The notes under the pieces are model-generated. The model ran no database searches. It saw nothing but the letters and a program-made list of their open reading frames with translations, and had not been told where the DNA came from. This document shows, in pieces, positions 53,650-63,321 of a DNA stretch of 64,000 bases. The translations under genes were made by a program, and so were the position numbers. The stretch is from DASQZT01 sp035638575 (GTDB taxonomy: Bacteria; Acidobacteriota; Terriglobia; Bryobacterales; Bryobacteraceae), in assembly GCA_035638575.1 (NCBI GenBank), contig DASQZT010000090.1:1-64000 (forward strand), in the 5' to 3' direction. Positions within the stretch are counted from its first letter, which is position 1. Every line of letters starts with the position of its first letter.

Positions 53650-54429
53650 CTACAGGATCCCTTTCCGATACACTACCCAGCGGAAGTCGCGGCATAGCCC
53701 GCAGTCCGCGCCCTCGAAGGTGCGTGCGGCCGCCTTGTCGCCGTCCAAACGCCAGGCGAGCCAGTCCAACTCGATCTTGGTGGCCTCGCCATTGGGTTCC
53801 AGGAAGAGTCCGACGTGGCCGGCCCCAGGGTGATCGGCCACGAAGACGGGGACAGCAATTCTTTTGAGGTCGTCCAGGGCGTTCGGCTGGGCCACATCGT
53901 CCGGTCCGGAGACCATTTTCTCGGCGCTGGCGCCGCCGCCCGGGCCAGCCCCCCGTCCGGCGCCCGCCTGCGCCTCGCTCCGGGGAGGCGCCTCGGGGCC
54001 GCTCAGAATACGGCCCGGAGCGATGGCGATGTAGCCGCGGGAAGCGATCTCGGTGAGGTGGAAGCGCGCGGTTGCGCCGTCGGCGCCGCACCCGCCGTTT
54101 CCCCAAATATGGACGCCGAGTTTCCGGTTCCGGGTGGCCGCGGCCAGGTCGTTCGGCTGATACACGACGTATTCGAGTCCGCCGGGCGCCATTTCATAAG
54201 CGGCGGGATAAGGCCCGCTGCCCGCCATATCCGGCATCGTCGCCCATACGGCCATCTGGGAGAATGCGCTGGCCGCCTTCTGCCCCAGAGCCGTCGCGGG
54301 CGTTGCGGCGCCTCCCGGCGGGTTCTGGGGCTGAGCGGGAGGCTGCATCTGCCCGGCCCCAAGCCCAGCAAAAACCGTGAGAGCCGTTAACAGGACGGCC
54401 GCGGCAATGAATCGTGGATGGTGAGTCAT
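53650..54429 (-). CDS. Exported alpha/beta-hydrolase-like protein lacking the nucleophile region
   Basis: The 259-residue product has a signal (about 1-26), the start of a hydrolase fold (YVVYQPNDLAAATRNRKLGV, HIWGNGGCGADGATARFHL, EIASRGYIAIAPG) and its end (DDVAQPNALDDLKRIAVPVF, ADHPGAGHVGLF with the His position, EGADCGLCRDFRWVVYRK). From my recollection of this family, relatives have about 80-100 residues between IAIAPG and the second part, including a G-x-S-x-G nucleophile. Here that section is replaced by a short Gly/Ala-rich linker (about 148-168). It is thus probably inactive, or a pseudoenzyme. ATG 54429; the preceding gene's stop lies eight bases away. Confidence 0.7.
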   Translation of the reverse strand: MTHHPRFIAAAVLLTALTVFAGLGAGQMQPPAQPQNPPGGAATPATALGQKAASAFSQMAVWATMPDMAGSGPYPAAYEMAPGGLEYVVYQPNDLAAATRNRKLGVHIWGNGGCGADGATARFHLTEIASRGYIAIAPGRILSGPEAPPRSEAQAGAGRGAGPGGGASAEKMVSGPDDVAQPNALDDLKRIAVPVFVADHPGAGHVGLFLEPNGEATKIELDWLAWRLDGDKAAARTFEGADCGLCRDFRWVVYRKGIL

Positions 54430-54437
54430 GTTTTTTC

Positions 54438-56138
54438 TTACGAGGAAGCCTGCCGGATCAATCGCAGGCCTGCGCCTTCCGGGTCGTTCCGGATCGCACT
54501 GGGGGTGTCGAACACCATGGTTGCCCGGGATTTCTCCGTGTACGCAGGCCATTCCGGAAGGCCTGCGTGGCCCGGCTTGCCCGTCCGCGCGAAACTCGCC
54601 CAGGCTTCGCCCATCTTGCTCGACAGCGCCAGCGCCTCCGCTCCGCCGCCTGAATAGTTCGTGCAGAGGCTGGCGTTGTCGAAAACAAACGTGACTTCGC
54701 TGCTGTGGAACGTCCCGATCTTGCCTCCCAGCATGGGCGTGCGCCAGGCATACAGATACGTGTAAACGGGCGCTGCGCCCTGGGCGGCTTTGCGCTCGGC
54801 CTGGGTGATGGCGCTTTGGCGCATGCCAGCGGCCGAGATCGCCGCCCAGAGGCCGAAAGCGGATTCCTTCGGGTACTCCTTGCGGTAGGCGGCGATAAGA
54901 TCCGCGGCTTTGTCCTTGTACCGGCCGGCGGCCCGTTTCAGCAGGTCGGCATCGGTGAGCGTGTCTCGTTCGGGGTTGTCCGTGCCGTTCACCATCTCGT
55001 TGAGGCAGGTACCGATCATCATGGGAATGTCGGCCGAGATCGCCGGGGCCGCGGGATCGAACGGCGGGGCCGGTATGATTGTGCCGTCCGCAATCGGGCC
55101 CCACCCGCCGATGCCCGCCCCCGCCGTGCCCGGCGCGGCGCCTCCGCGAAGCCGGCGCTGGGCCGCTGCCTGCACACTGCACAGCGTGGCGGTGGGCACC
55201 GACTGCAACTTGTCCAACTCCGATTTGGAGATGCCGAGTTCTTCCAGAACCGCCGACGCCAGGCGGGCAGCCGTACCGGGAGAACCGGTGCGCATCATGG
55301 AGCCGCTTTGCACAACGGCCCGATGGAACAGGCCCTTGGCCGCCGGCATCGCCATCAAGTTGCTCACCTTTCCCCCGCCGCCGGATTGGCCGTAGATGAG
55401 CACGTTGCCCGGGTCGCCGCCGAAATTCGCGATATGGTCGCGCACCCACTCCAGCACGGCCACGATATCCAGCATGCCCACGTTGCCCGAAGCGGCGTAG
55501 CGCTCCCCGCCAATTTCGGCGAGGTTCAAATACCCGAACAGATTCAGCCGGTGATTGTGCGTCACCACGACTGCATCGTGATGGCGGGCGAGGTTTTCGC
55601 CGTCGTAGGAAAGCAGGTCGTTGCCGCTGCCGCCCGTGTAGCCCCCGCCATGCATATAGACCATGACGGGGCGCTTTCGGCCCGAAGCCGCGGGGGACGG
55701 CGTGCAGACGTTCAGCCGCAGGCAGTCCTCGCCCCTGATCCAGCCGTTCGTCCGGTACAGGAGAAAGGCATCTTCGTCGGTGCTGCGCCGGGCCTTGTCA
55801 TTCTCGATGGGACCGGTACTGCCCTCCGGACAGGAGTGTCCGTAGCTCAGGCAATTGCGCACGCCGGGCCAGGGCTCCGGCTTCGCCGGCGGCAGGAACC
55901 GGTTCTCACCCGTGGTGGATGCGCCGTAAGGGATCCCGCGAAAAACGGCTACGCCGCGGCTGGAGTACCCGCGCACTTTGCCCGAAGCCGTTTCCACCAC
56001 GGGATTGGCCGGCATCGCCGCGTTCGCCGTCCGCGCAGGTTGCGCCACTGCGGGCGCGGTGAGCACAGCCAGGCCGGCTGCTCCGACGAAGGCCTGAACG
56101 GCCTCGCGACGGTTCGGTTTTTGAGGAAGATGATCCAT
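54438..56138 (-). CDS. Type-B carboxylesterase, exported
   Basis: The 566-residue protein has a twin-arginine-like signal (NRREAVQAFVGAAGLAVLTA, about 9-28). The type-B esterase core follows: FRGIPYGAST, CLRLNVCTPSP, VMVYMHGGGYTGGSG (oxyanion loop 163-166) and the nucleophile elbow IYGQSGGGGKV (Ser252; the family norm is GESAGG). The acidic and histidine members of the triad are likely in TCLNEMVNGT and GTFHSSEV. Substrate unknown; ester groups on plant polysaccharides or small aromatic esters fit the neighbourhood. ATG 56138. It is a paralogue of the esterase at 56327-57910. Confidence 0.88.
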   Translation of the reverse strand: MDHLPQKPNRREAVQAFVGAAGLAVLTAPAVAQPARTANAAMPANPVVETASGKVRGYSSRGVAVFRGIPYGASTTGENRFLPPAKPEPWPGVRNCLSYGHSCPEGSTGPIENDKARRSTDEDAFLLYRTNGWIRGEDCLRLNVCTPSPAASGRKRPVMVYMHGGGYTGGSGNDLLSYDGENLARHHDAVVVTHNHRLNLFGYLNLAEIGGERYAASGNVGMLDIVAVLEWVRDHIANFGGDPGNVLIYGQSGGGGKVSNLMAMPAAKGLFHRAVVQSGSMMRTGSPGTAARLASAVLEELGISKSELDKLQSVPTATLCSVQAAAQRRLRGGAAPGTAGAGIGGWGPIADGTIIPAPPFDPAAPAISADIPMMIGTCLNEMVNGTDNPERDTLTDADLLKRAAGRYKDKAADLIAAYRKEYPKESAFGLWAAISAAGMRQSAITQAERKAAQGAAPVYTYLYAWRTPMLGGKIGTFHSSEVTFVFDNASLCTNYSGGGAEALALSSKMGEAWASFARTGKPGHAGLPEWPAYTEKSRATMVFDTPSAIRNDPEGAGLRLIRQASS

Positions 56139-56172
56139 GTGTTCCTTTTCTCCTGCCTCTATGATCTCTCTG

Positions 56173-56312
56173 CTACAGGATGCCGCCGGACGGGAACTCC
56201 CGCAGCATCGCGCGCTCGTCCTGGTCCGGGTCGTTTCCCGCTTTGCACTCCGTCGCGTCGCACATCATCGTGGCGCGCTCGCGGTGAGGTCAGCGAGACC
56301 GGCTGCTCCCAT
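56173..56312 (-). pseudogene. Collapsed remnant of a third type-B carboxylesterase
   Basis: A start (ATG 56312, with AAAGGA upstream) opens GAAGLADLTASAP, which matches the signal-peptide region GAAGLAVLTAPA of the esterase just downstream. It is then followed directly, one frame off, by MMCDATECKAGNDPDQDERA and MLREFPSGGIL, which matches the C-terminus MMCDVTECKAVNYPDQDERE of the esterase just upstream. The whole catalytic body is missing. About 100 bases (56176-56275) are nearly identical to 56354-56453. A deletion between tandem esterase copies explains it. Confidence 0.7.
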
Positions 56313-56326
56313 AACGAATTCCTTTG

Positions 56327-57910
56327 CTACCCGCGGCCGGCGCGGCCGCCGCGGCCGCCGGACGGGAACTCCCGCAGCATCTCGCGTTCGTCCTGGTCCG
56401 GGTAATTTACCGCTTTGCACTCCGTCACGTCGCACATCATCGTGGCGCGCTGGTCCAGGGTGTATTTCGGCCAGGGCAGGCCCTTCTGGCTCGGATTCCC
56501 GGTCCGTGCGAACGCCGCCCATGCGCCGCTGAGTTGCCTGGAGAGATGTTCGGACTCGGGATAGAGCGTGAGCCGCATTTCCAGCGGCAGATCGGAGGTG
56601 TGGAATGCGCGCAGCTTGCCGCCCTCCAGCGGGGTGTTCCACTGGAAATAATAGACGAAGACACTCGCGGTGCCTCCCGCAAGCTTCAATTCCGCCTGCG
56701 TGGCGGCGTTCCGGCGGGCGCCGCGATCGGTCGAGATGCGGAAGTACAGGTCGGACGGGCTGTCCTTGGGATGATCGCGATGGTATAGGGCGAGCAACGG
56801 GTCGACCTTGTCCGCGGGTATCCCGCTATTTGCCAACGCGGCTTTCAGGCCTGCCTCGTCGAGGCTGAACAGGCTCGGGTTGGACATGGCACCCAGCGTG
56901 GTTTCATCCTTGCAGTTTCCGACAAGGAAAGGTACACCCGCGGATTCCGCCGGCGCTGTGGGATCCCAGGGCTGCTTCGGGATGGAGTGACCGTCCAGCA
57001 CAGGACCACCGCCTCCTCCTGCTTTGAAGAGATCCGCCGCGGGAATCTTTTGCAGATCCTCGGGTTTGGTCACGTTCAGCTTGTCCATCAGGGCCTTGGC
57101 TGTTTTGGTTGCGGCATCCGGATCCCCGACGCGGAGCATAGAGCCGCTTTGGACGATAGCCTTGTGGAACAGGCCCCTGCCGCCCGGCATGCCCATCAGG
57201 GTGCCGACCTTGCCGCCGCCGCCCGATTCGCCGAAAATAGTCACGTTTTTCGGGTCGCCTCCGAAATGAGCGATATTGTCGCGCACCCATTCGAGAGCCG
57301 CGATTAAATCGAGCTGGCCGACATTGCCCACCGCGAATTTCTCGCTCAGGCCGCCCAGGTAGCTATAGCCGAAGACGCCCAGCCGGTGGTTGATTCCGAC
57401 CAGCACTACATCCTGTTCGCGCACGTGGCGGTCCGAGAACAGGCTCAACAAGCCGGACTGAGTGCCATATCCGCCGCCGTGCATGTAAACCATAACCGGC
57501 CGCCTGCCTTTCAGCGCCGGAGTCAAGACATTGAGCACCAGGCAGTTTTCACTCATGGGCTCCTTGACCAGCTCGGCCCTGTCCGGCCGCCCGCCCGAGA
57601 AGTACGGCCCGATCTGCTCACTGGTAAATGCGTTGCCGCCGCGCTGCACGCATTGCGGCCCGTTCACCGTAGCGTCTCGCACGCCGGCCCACTTTTCGGG
57701 TTTGGAGGGGGGCATGAATCGTCCGGGGCCTTCCGTCGGGCCTCCGTAGGGAATGCCGCGAAAAATGTCGACGCCATTCGTGGACGACCCGCGGACTTTG
57801 CCGCTCGCCGTCTCGGCAGCAACCTGCGCGGCGCCCGCGTGCAAGATGCGAGTTGCCGGAATGGCAGAAAACATGCCAATGAGGTACGATCTTCGGTCAA
57901 TACTCCGCAT
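56327..57910 (-). CDS. Type-B carboxylesterase, exported
   Basis: The 527-residue protein starts with a Tat-like signal (DRRSYLIGMFSAIPATRI, about 5-22) and has FRGIPYGGPT, CLVLNVLTP, VYMHGGGYGTQSG (oxyanion loop 144-147) and the nucleophile elbow IFGESGGGGKV (Ser229). NCKDETTLG and AFHTSDLPLE carry the likely acidic and histidine triad members. The C-terminus ends in a Gly/Arg-rich tail (SGGRGGRAGRG). It is the first gene of the minus-strand esterase/GH88/RraA group and is divergent from the GH-like gene at 58103. ATG 57910. Confidence 0.88.
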   Translation of the reverse strand: MRSIDRRSYLIGMFSAIPATRILHAGAAQVAAETASGKVRGSSTNGVDIFRGIPYGGPTEGPGRFMPPSKPEKWAGVRDATVNGPQCVQRGGNAFTSEQIGPYFSGGRPDRAELVKEPMSENCLVLNVLTPALKGRRPVMVYMHGGGYGTQSGLLSLFSDRHVREQDVVLVGINHRLGVFGYSYLGGLSEKFAVGNVGQLDLIAALEWVRDNIAHFGGDPKNVTIFGESGGGGKVGTLMGMPGGRGLFHKAIVQSGSMLRVGDPDAATKTAKALMDKLNVTKPEDLQKIPAADLFKAGGGGGPVLDGHSIPKQPWDPTAPAESAGVPFLVGNCKDETTLGAMSNPSLFSLDEAGLKAALANSGIPADKVDPLLALYHRDHPKDSPSDLYFRISTDRGARRNAATQAELKLAGGTASVFVYYFQWNTPLEGGKLRAFHTSDLPLEMRLTLYPESEHLSRQLSGAWAAFARTGNPSQKGLPWPKYTLDQRATMMCDVTECKAVNYPDQDEREMLREFPSGGRGGRAGRG

Positions 57911-58102
57911 TTTTTCGCTCTTCTCATTCGGGCCCGGTTCACGAAACGACCCTGGTGAATTTGGGTGGGAAATCAGGTCAAAGGTAACACGGAACTCCGA
58001 ATTAGAGAAATGAATAGTTTAGATTCGTTGTATCCAGGGCGTGGATACCCGCTGAGCTGAGTGTATCATGGCGATAGGCGATTTTCCGGCCTGGAGGTAT
58101 GT

Positions 58103-60664
58103 TTGAAGCACTGGTTTCCGGCCGTCGGCAGCGTGTGGTTGCTGCTGGCGTTCCCGGCGGCTGCCGCGACTGAAGTGACGAATGAGGTTCCCGGCGCGGT
58201 GAGCGAATTCGGCGCGGCCGCCATTCGGAACGCCGCCGCCGGGCTTTCGCTCGGCCGCGTGGCGATCTCCATCGCGAAGGATTTGGAACCGGAAGCCTTT
58301 CGCATTCGCGCCACCAATGGCGGTTATGCGGTCACGGGCGGCGACGCGCGCGGCGCCATGTACGGAGCGCTGGATTTCGCCGAGCAACTGCAATTGGCCG
58401 GGAAGGTGCGCGACAAAGAGGAGCAGCCGTCGCTCGCGGTCCGCGCGCTCAAGTTCAACGTTCCGCTGCCAGGCACGGGCTATTTGTCCGAAGAGGACCT
58501 GGCCAACAACCAGTGGTTCCGGAGCATGGATTACTGGCGGAAGTTCCTGGACACGGCGGCGCGCAACCGCTACAACGCCATCACGTTCTGGAGCGCCCAT
58601 CCTTACGGCCAGATGGTGCGGATCGCCAGGTATCCCGAGGCGGCGGACGTGCCCGCGGCCGAACTCGACCGCAACATCGCGTTCTTCCGCCAGTTGTTCC
58701 GGATGGCCGCCGACCGGGGCCTGGACACCTACCTGGTCACCTGGAACATCCACGTTTCGCGCGCGTTCGCCCAGCGGCATAACGTTCCGGCGGCCGGCTT
58801 CGACTCGCCGCTGATCCGCGATTACCAGCGCGAGGCGATCAAGGCGCTGTTCGCCACCTATCCGATGCTCACCGGCCTGGGGACCACCGCCGGAGAGCGC
58901 ATGGACGCGATGACGGCGAAGCAGAAAATGGACTGGATCGCCGACACCTACCTGGCGGCGCTGAAGCAGGTGGGACGCCCGGCGCCGTTCATCCTGCGCT
59001 ACTGGCAAGCGGAACCGGAGGCCCTCGCCGCGATGCTGGCATCCGCCGATTATCCCGGCCCCGTGTACCTGGATATCAAGTTCAACGGCGAGCACATGTA
59101 CTCGTCCCCCGAGGCGCACGTGCGCGATCCGAAATGGGTGGCGCTGGCGCACGGCCGCTACCGGCTGCTCTGGCACCTGCGCAACGACGACCTGTTCATC
59201 CTCCGCTGGGGCGACCCAGACTTCGTGCGCGACACCGTGCGCTCCATGGCCGGCCCCGATACGGCCGGCTTCGTGGAGGGCTCGGAGATCGATGTGCCGG
59301 GCGTGGACCGAATCCACACGGAGGCTGCCAAAGCCCACATGGACTGGCAATACAAGTTCGAGAAGCACTGGTTCCGCTACATGCTCTGGGGACGTGTGGG
59401 CTACGACGCCGGCGAGCCGGATTCCACCTGGCGGGGATATTTCCGAGAGCGCTTCGGAGCGGCGGGCGATGACGTCTACGAGGCCATGCATCAGTCCGGC
59501 AAGATCGCCCCGCTGATCACCTCCTACCACTGGAACTACATGAACGGCGACTGGTATCCGGAAGGCTCGATCGGGAGCTGGAACACCTCTTACGAACAGC
59601 CGCGGGTGAACTACCGCCGTGCCGCGATGTACCACGACATCCGAACGTACATCTTCAACAACACCATCGGCGGGGAGATGGCGAACATTCCGGAATTCCT
59701 GGCGGGGTCGAAAAAGGTGGGCCCGCTGGAAGTGGCGGACCGGTTGGAGAAGTACGGCACGCGCGCGCAGGAGTTCGCCGCTCGTGCCCGCAGCCACGTG
59801 GAACGGGGCGCCAAGGAGTTTGCCTGCACGGAATTGGACCTGGCGGCTTACGGCAATCTCGGCATCTACTACGCCGAGAAACTGCGGGGCGCCGCGCACC
59901 TGGCCCGCTTCCTTTTCGGAGCGGGCGGGCAGGAACAGAACGAGGCTGTGGCGCACCTGGAGCTGGCGCTCGAGGCGTGGCGCGGCGTAGTGGCGGCCAC
60001 CGAGAACCACTACGTGCCGCACGAGGTCTGGCTCTTCGGCCAGTTCGACTGGAAGCGCTACCTGCCCGACGTGGAGGCGGACATCCGCATCGCTCGCGAG
60101 GCGAAGCCGCTGCGGCAGGGCTCGACGTACGACGTCGATGGTCTGCACGGATGGCTGGAGTACACCAACGGGCTGCTGGGGCGCAAGACGGAGCCGACGG
60201 TTGCCGCGGCACAGCCGGTTCGCGTGGAAGCGGAAGCGGCGGCGTCGATCACCGCGCCCCTGGTGGTCGGCGAGGACGGTTCCGCCTCCCAGGGCAAGTA
60301 CGTAGGGGTTGCGGCAGGGGAAACCGGGCGCGAGGGTGAGAGCATCACCAGCTTCCGCGATTTCGTCTCCCCAGCCGCCAGCGCCACTTACCGCATCGAG
60401 ATCCCGGTGGACGGCGCATATCTGCTGAGCGCGGCCTGCTGGTGGCCGGCGCGCGCGGGCGCCTTCACCGTCCTGGTGGACGAGAGCAACATGGGCGACC
60501 ACGTGCTGCGCCCTTCGAAGGATGAGCCGCTGCGTTCCTGGAACATCGACAAGCTGGGAACGCCTCTGTACCTGGGCGCGGGGAGCCACACGGTGCGCAT
60601 CGTCAGCCGGACGCCGGGCGCGCGGATCGACTGGTTCGAACTGGCGCCGGCCGGTGTCCGATAG
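58103..60664 (+). CDS. Exported alpha-glucuronidase-like glycoside hydrolase with C-terminal carbohydrate-binding module
   Basis: The 853-residue protein has a signal peptide (about 1-21). Next comes a small domain like the zincin-like fold before GH20/67/84/115 barrels (YAVTGGDARGAMYGALDFAE), and then a TIM-barrel region (about 120-430: YNAITFWSAHPYG, DTYLVTWNIHVS, GLGTTAGERMD, YLDIKFNGEHMY, GFVEGSEIDVPG). A helical domain and a CBM6/35-like beta-sandwich (about 705-850, VRVEAEAAASITAP to IDWFELAP) complete it. It resembles the GH67/GH115 group that removes glucuronic acid from xylan, but the exact family and catalytic residues were not fixed. The start TTG at 58103 follows GGAGG at five bases. 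Confidence 0.7.
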   Translation: MKHWFPAVGSVWLLLAFPAAAATEVTNEVPGAVSEFGAAAIRNAAAGLSLGRVAISIAKDLEPEAFRIRATNGGYAVTGGDARGAMYGALDFAEQLQLAGKVRDKEEQPSLAVRALKFNVPLPGTGYLSEEDLANNQWFRSMDYWRKFLDTAARNRYNAITFWSAHPYGQMVRIARYPEAADVPAAELDRNIAFFRQLFRMAADRGLDTYLVTWNIHVSRAFAQRHNVPAAGFDSPLIRDYQREAIKALFATYPMLTGLGTTAGERMDAMTAKQKMDWIADTYLAALKQVGRPAPFILRYWQAEPEALAAMLASADYPGPVYLDIKFNGEHMYSSPEAHVRDPKWVALAHGRYRLLWHLRNDDLFILRWGDPDFVRDTVRSMAGPDTAGFVEGSEIDVPGVDRIHTEAAKAHMDWQYKFEKHWFRYMLWGRVGYDAGEPDSTWRGYFRERFGAAGDDVYEAMHQSGKIAPLITSYHWNYMNGDWYPEGSIGSWNTSYEQPRVNYRRAAMYHDIRTYIFNNTIGGEMANIPEFLAGSKKVGPLEVADRLEKYGTRAQEFAARARSHVERGAKEFACTELDLAAYGNLGIYYAEKLRGAAHLARFLFGAGGQEQNEAVAHLELALEAWRGVVAATENHYVPHEVWLFGQFDWKRYLPDVEADIRIAREAKPLRQGSTYDVDGLHGWLEYTNGLLGRKTEPTVAAAQPVRVEAEAAASITAPLVVGEDGSASQGKYVGVAAGETGREGESITSFRDFVSPAASATYRIEIPVDGAYLLSAACWWPARAGAFTVLVDESNMGDHVLRPSKDEPLRSWNIDKLGTPLYLGAGSHTVRIVSRTPGARIDWFELAPAGVR

Positions 60665-63310
60665 CTACTCGTAGCGCAGTGCCACTACCGGCGAAATGCG
60701 CGTCGCCCGTAGCGCGGGAACATAGATGGCCAGCAGAACCACGAGCATCAGTCCCGAGGGCGCCGCGGCAAACGTCAGCGGGTCGGTGATGCCGATGCCA
60801 AACAACATCGTCTGGAGAAGCCGCGTCAGGGCCAATGCTCCGCCGAGGCCGAGCACGATTCCGACGGCGGCCAGCGACGCGCCTTGGCGGACCACCATCC
60901 GCTGTACGTCGCCTTGCGCCGCCCCCAAGGCCATGCGCACGCCGATTTCGTGCGTGCGCTGCGCCACCGAGTAGGCGATCAGCCCGTAGACTCCGACAGC
61001 CGCCAGCAGCAGCGCGATTCCCGCGAACAACACCAGCAGCATGGTGTCGAAGCGCGGCTGCGAAACGGACAGCGCCAGCGCCTGCTCCATGGTGCCGATC
61101 TGCGCCAGGGTTACGCCCGGGTCGATGGATTGAATATTGCGGCGAAGAGCCTCCGCCAGGCGAGCAGCGTCACCCGAGGATCGCACTGCCAGGAACATCC
61201 GCGCCCCGTACGTTTGGGCGAACGGCATGTAGTAGGCCGCGTCCGTGTCGACGGTCAACCCGAGGTATTTCACATTACCGACGACACCCACAATCTCCAT
61301 CCACTTGTTGCCGAATCCCGACCCGCTTTGCATGATGCGCTTGCCAAGGGCTTCCTGGTTAGGGAAGAAGCGGCGCGCAAAGCCGTCGCTGACGATGGCC
61401 ACCGGCGTCGAATCCTGACTATCGTGGTCGGTGAAGTACCGGCCCTTGACCAGCGGGACGCCCAGCGCCCGGAAAAAGTCCGGACCCACGGTGACGTCCG
61501 AGATGATGGGGTTCAACTCTCCCGGCGCCAGGGGCTGCCCCTCGATCACAAAGGAGTCGGCGTCGCCCTGGCGGTCGGGAGGCAGAGAGTCGGTGAGGGC
61601 GGCCGCTTCCACGCCCGCCACATCGCGGGCGCGGCGCAGCACTTCCTCGTAGAAGGCCAGGCCGGCGCGGGGGTCGTCGTACTTCCGGTTGCCGGGCGAA
61701 ATCAGCATCGTGAGGATCTGCCGCGGAGGCGTGGAGAATCCGCCGGTCACCCGCTGGAGATTCACGAAACTGCGGAACAGCAGCCCCGCGCCCACCAGCA
61801 GCATGAGCGAGACCGCGATTTCGGCGACCACCAGGGCCGCCCTGGTGCGTCCGCGGGCCTGGCTGGCGGCGCCGGCGCGTCCGCCCTCTTTGATAGTCGA
61901 GTTCAGGTCCGCGCGCGCGCTTTGGAGCGCCGGCGCCAGGCCGAACAGAACTCCGGTGAGCGTAGCGACGAAGGCCATGAAGCCAAGCGCGCCGCCATCC
62001 AGCCGGACGGAATCGATGAGCGGGAGGTTGCCTGGATTCCACGCGCGGATCAGTTCGATGCCTCCCCACGCAATTGCCAGGCCCGCCGCGCCGCCCATCA
62101 GGGAGAGGAGCACGCTCTCGGTGAGCAACTGGCGCACCAGGCGGCCGCGGCCGGCGCCGAGCGAGAGCCGCAGCGCCATCTCGCGCTCGCGGACGGTGGC
62201 GCGCGCCAGCATAAGGTTGGCCACGTTGACCACGGCGATCAGCAGCACCAGTCCCACCGCGCCGGCCAACACCAGGAGCGCGGGCTTCAGCGTGGTTCCC
62301 AACAGCGCGTCACGCAGGGAGAGAACCGGCAGCGTCAGGCGCCTGTAATGAGGATTCTGCTGCATCATGCGCAGCCCGATGTTATTAGTCTCCTGCTGCG
62401 CCTGTTGGAGCGTGACGGGCTTCAGGCGCGCCACGCCGCGATAGAACCACGGGCCGTATCGCGCCGGAGGATTCAGCACGAGGTTGGTCCAGACTTCCGT
62501 CTCGCGCCTCGGGAACCGGAATACGCCGGGCATCACGCCGATCACCGTGGCCGGAGCACCGTTCACCATGATGGTCTGGCCCAGCACGGCGGAGCTTTGG
62601 GCGAAGCGTCTCCGCCAGATCGATTCACTGAGCACAGCCAGCGAGCCCGAGGCCGGCTGGTCCTCCCCCGCGGCGAAAGTGCGGCCGATCAGCGGACGCA
62701 CTCCGAGCGTCGGGAAGAAGCCCGCGGTGACCGACGAGCCCTGCACCTGCTCCGGAACGCCCTCCTTCCCGCCGATGTCCATGCGCAGGTTCGTGAAAAG
62801 GGAGGGATCTTCAAACGCATGATTGTTCTCCTTCCACAGCAGGTAGTCGCGAATCGACAGCGTGCCGAACGCAAAGTCGCGCGGGAAAAAGCGCATGTAG
62901 ACCACCGCCACGCGATCGGCATCGGCATAGGGCAGGGGCCGCAGCAGGATGCCATAGGCCACGCTGAACATGGCGGTATTGGCGCCGATGCCCAGTGACA
63001 GCGCCAGCACGGCTACGGCGGTGAACGCGGGGTTCTTGCGCAGCGTACGGAATCCGTAGCGAAGATCCTGCAGCAGCTCTTCCAACATCCGGCCGGTCCT
63101 CACTTGCCTCACTTCTTCTTTGACCTGTTCCAGGCCGCCTGACTCGATGCGGGCGGTCCGCCGCGCTTCCGCCGCGTGCATGCCGGCAGCGCGCTTCTCC
63201 TCGGTCAACAGGTCCAGATAAGCGCGCAACTCCTCGTCGAGGTCCCGCTCGACGCGCGGCCGCGTGAAAAGATTGCGCCGAAGGCTGGCCAGTCGGCTCA
63301 GGAGTGGCAT
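60665..63310 (-). CDS. ADOP-family ABC permease (acidobacterial duplicated orphan permease)
   Basis: The 881-residue protein joins an N-terminal cytoplasmic segment (about 1-85: RDLDEELRAYLDLLTEEKRA, LLQDLRYGFRTLRKNPAFTA) to two FtsX/MacB-type permease halves. Each half has a periplasmic MacB-PCD domain and a C-terminal transmembrane group (TM near 95-115, 360-385, 410-435, 460-485, and again 735-880). The ending IYVPALRATRISPVVALRYE is the family signature. These permeases occur without their own ATPase gene and are very abundant in Solibacter. A role in export of lipids, peptides or macrolide-like molecules is inferred for the family. ATG 63310. Confidence 0.93.
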   Translation of the reverse strand: MPLLSRLASLRRNLFTRPRVERDLDEELRAYLDLLTEEKRAAGMHAAEARRTARIESGGLEQVKEEVRQVRTGRMLEELLQDLRYGFRTLRKNPAFTAVAVLALSLGIGANTAMFSVAYGILLRPLPYADADRVAVVYMRFFPRDFAFGTLSIRDYLLWKENNHAFEDPSLFTNLRMDIGGKEGVPEQVQGSSVTAGFFPTLGVRPLIGRTFAAGEDQPASGSLAVLSESIWRRRFAQSSAVLGQTIMVNGAPATVIGVMPGVFRFPRRETEVWTNLVLNPPARYGPWFYRGVARLKPVTLQQAQQETNNIGLRMMQQNPHYRRLTLPVLSLRDALLGTTLKPALLVLAGAVGLVLLIAVVNVANLMLARATVREREMALRLSLGAGRGRLVRQLLTESVLLSLMGGAAGLAIAWGGIELIRAWNPGNLPLIDSVRLDGGALGFMAFVATLTGVLFGLAPALQSARADLNSTIKEGGRAGAASQARGRTRAALVVAEIAVSLMLLVGAGLLFRSFVNLQRVTGGFSTPPRQILTMLISPGNRKYDDPRAGLAFYEEVLRRARDVAGVEAAALTDSLPPDRQGDADSFVIEGQPLAPGELNPIISDVTVGPDFFRALGVPLVKGRYFTDHDSQDSTPVAIVSDGFARRFFPNQEALGKRIMQSGSGFGNKWMEIVGVVGNVKYLGLTVDTDAAYYMPFAQTYGARMFLAVRSSGDAARLAEALRRNIQSIDPGVTLAQIGTMEQALALSVSQPRFDTMLLVLFAGIALLLAAVGVYGLIAYSVAQRTHEIGVRMALGAAQGDVQRMVVRQGASLAAVGIVLGLGGALALTRLLQTMLFGIGITDPLTFAAAPSGLMLVVLLAIYVPALRATRISPVVALRYE

Positions 63311-63321
63311 GGCGGGTTGCC

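Noticed and set aside
58019..60589. Very long minus-strand frame opposite the glucuronidase-like gene
   Set aside because: Shadow frame produced by high GC at third positions; the plus strand has a convincing signal peptide and domains.
60884..62998. Long plus-strand frame opposite the ADOP permease
   Set aside because: Gln/His/Arg-rich antisense reading of a family with an unmistakable signature on the minus strand.
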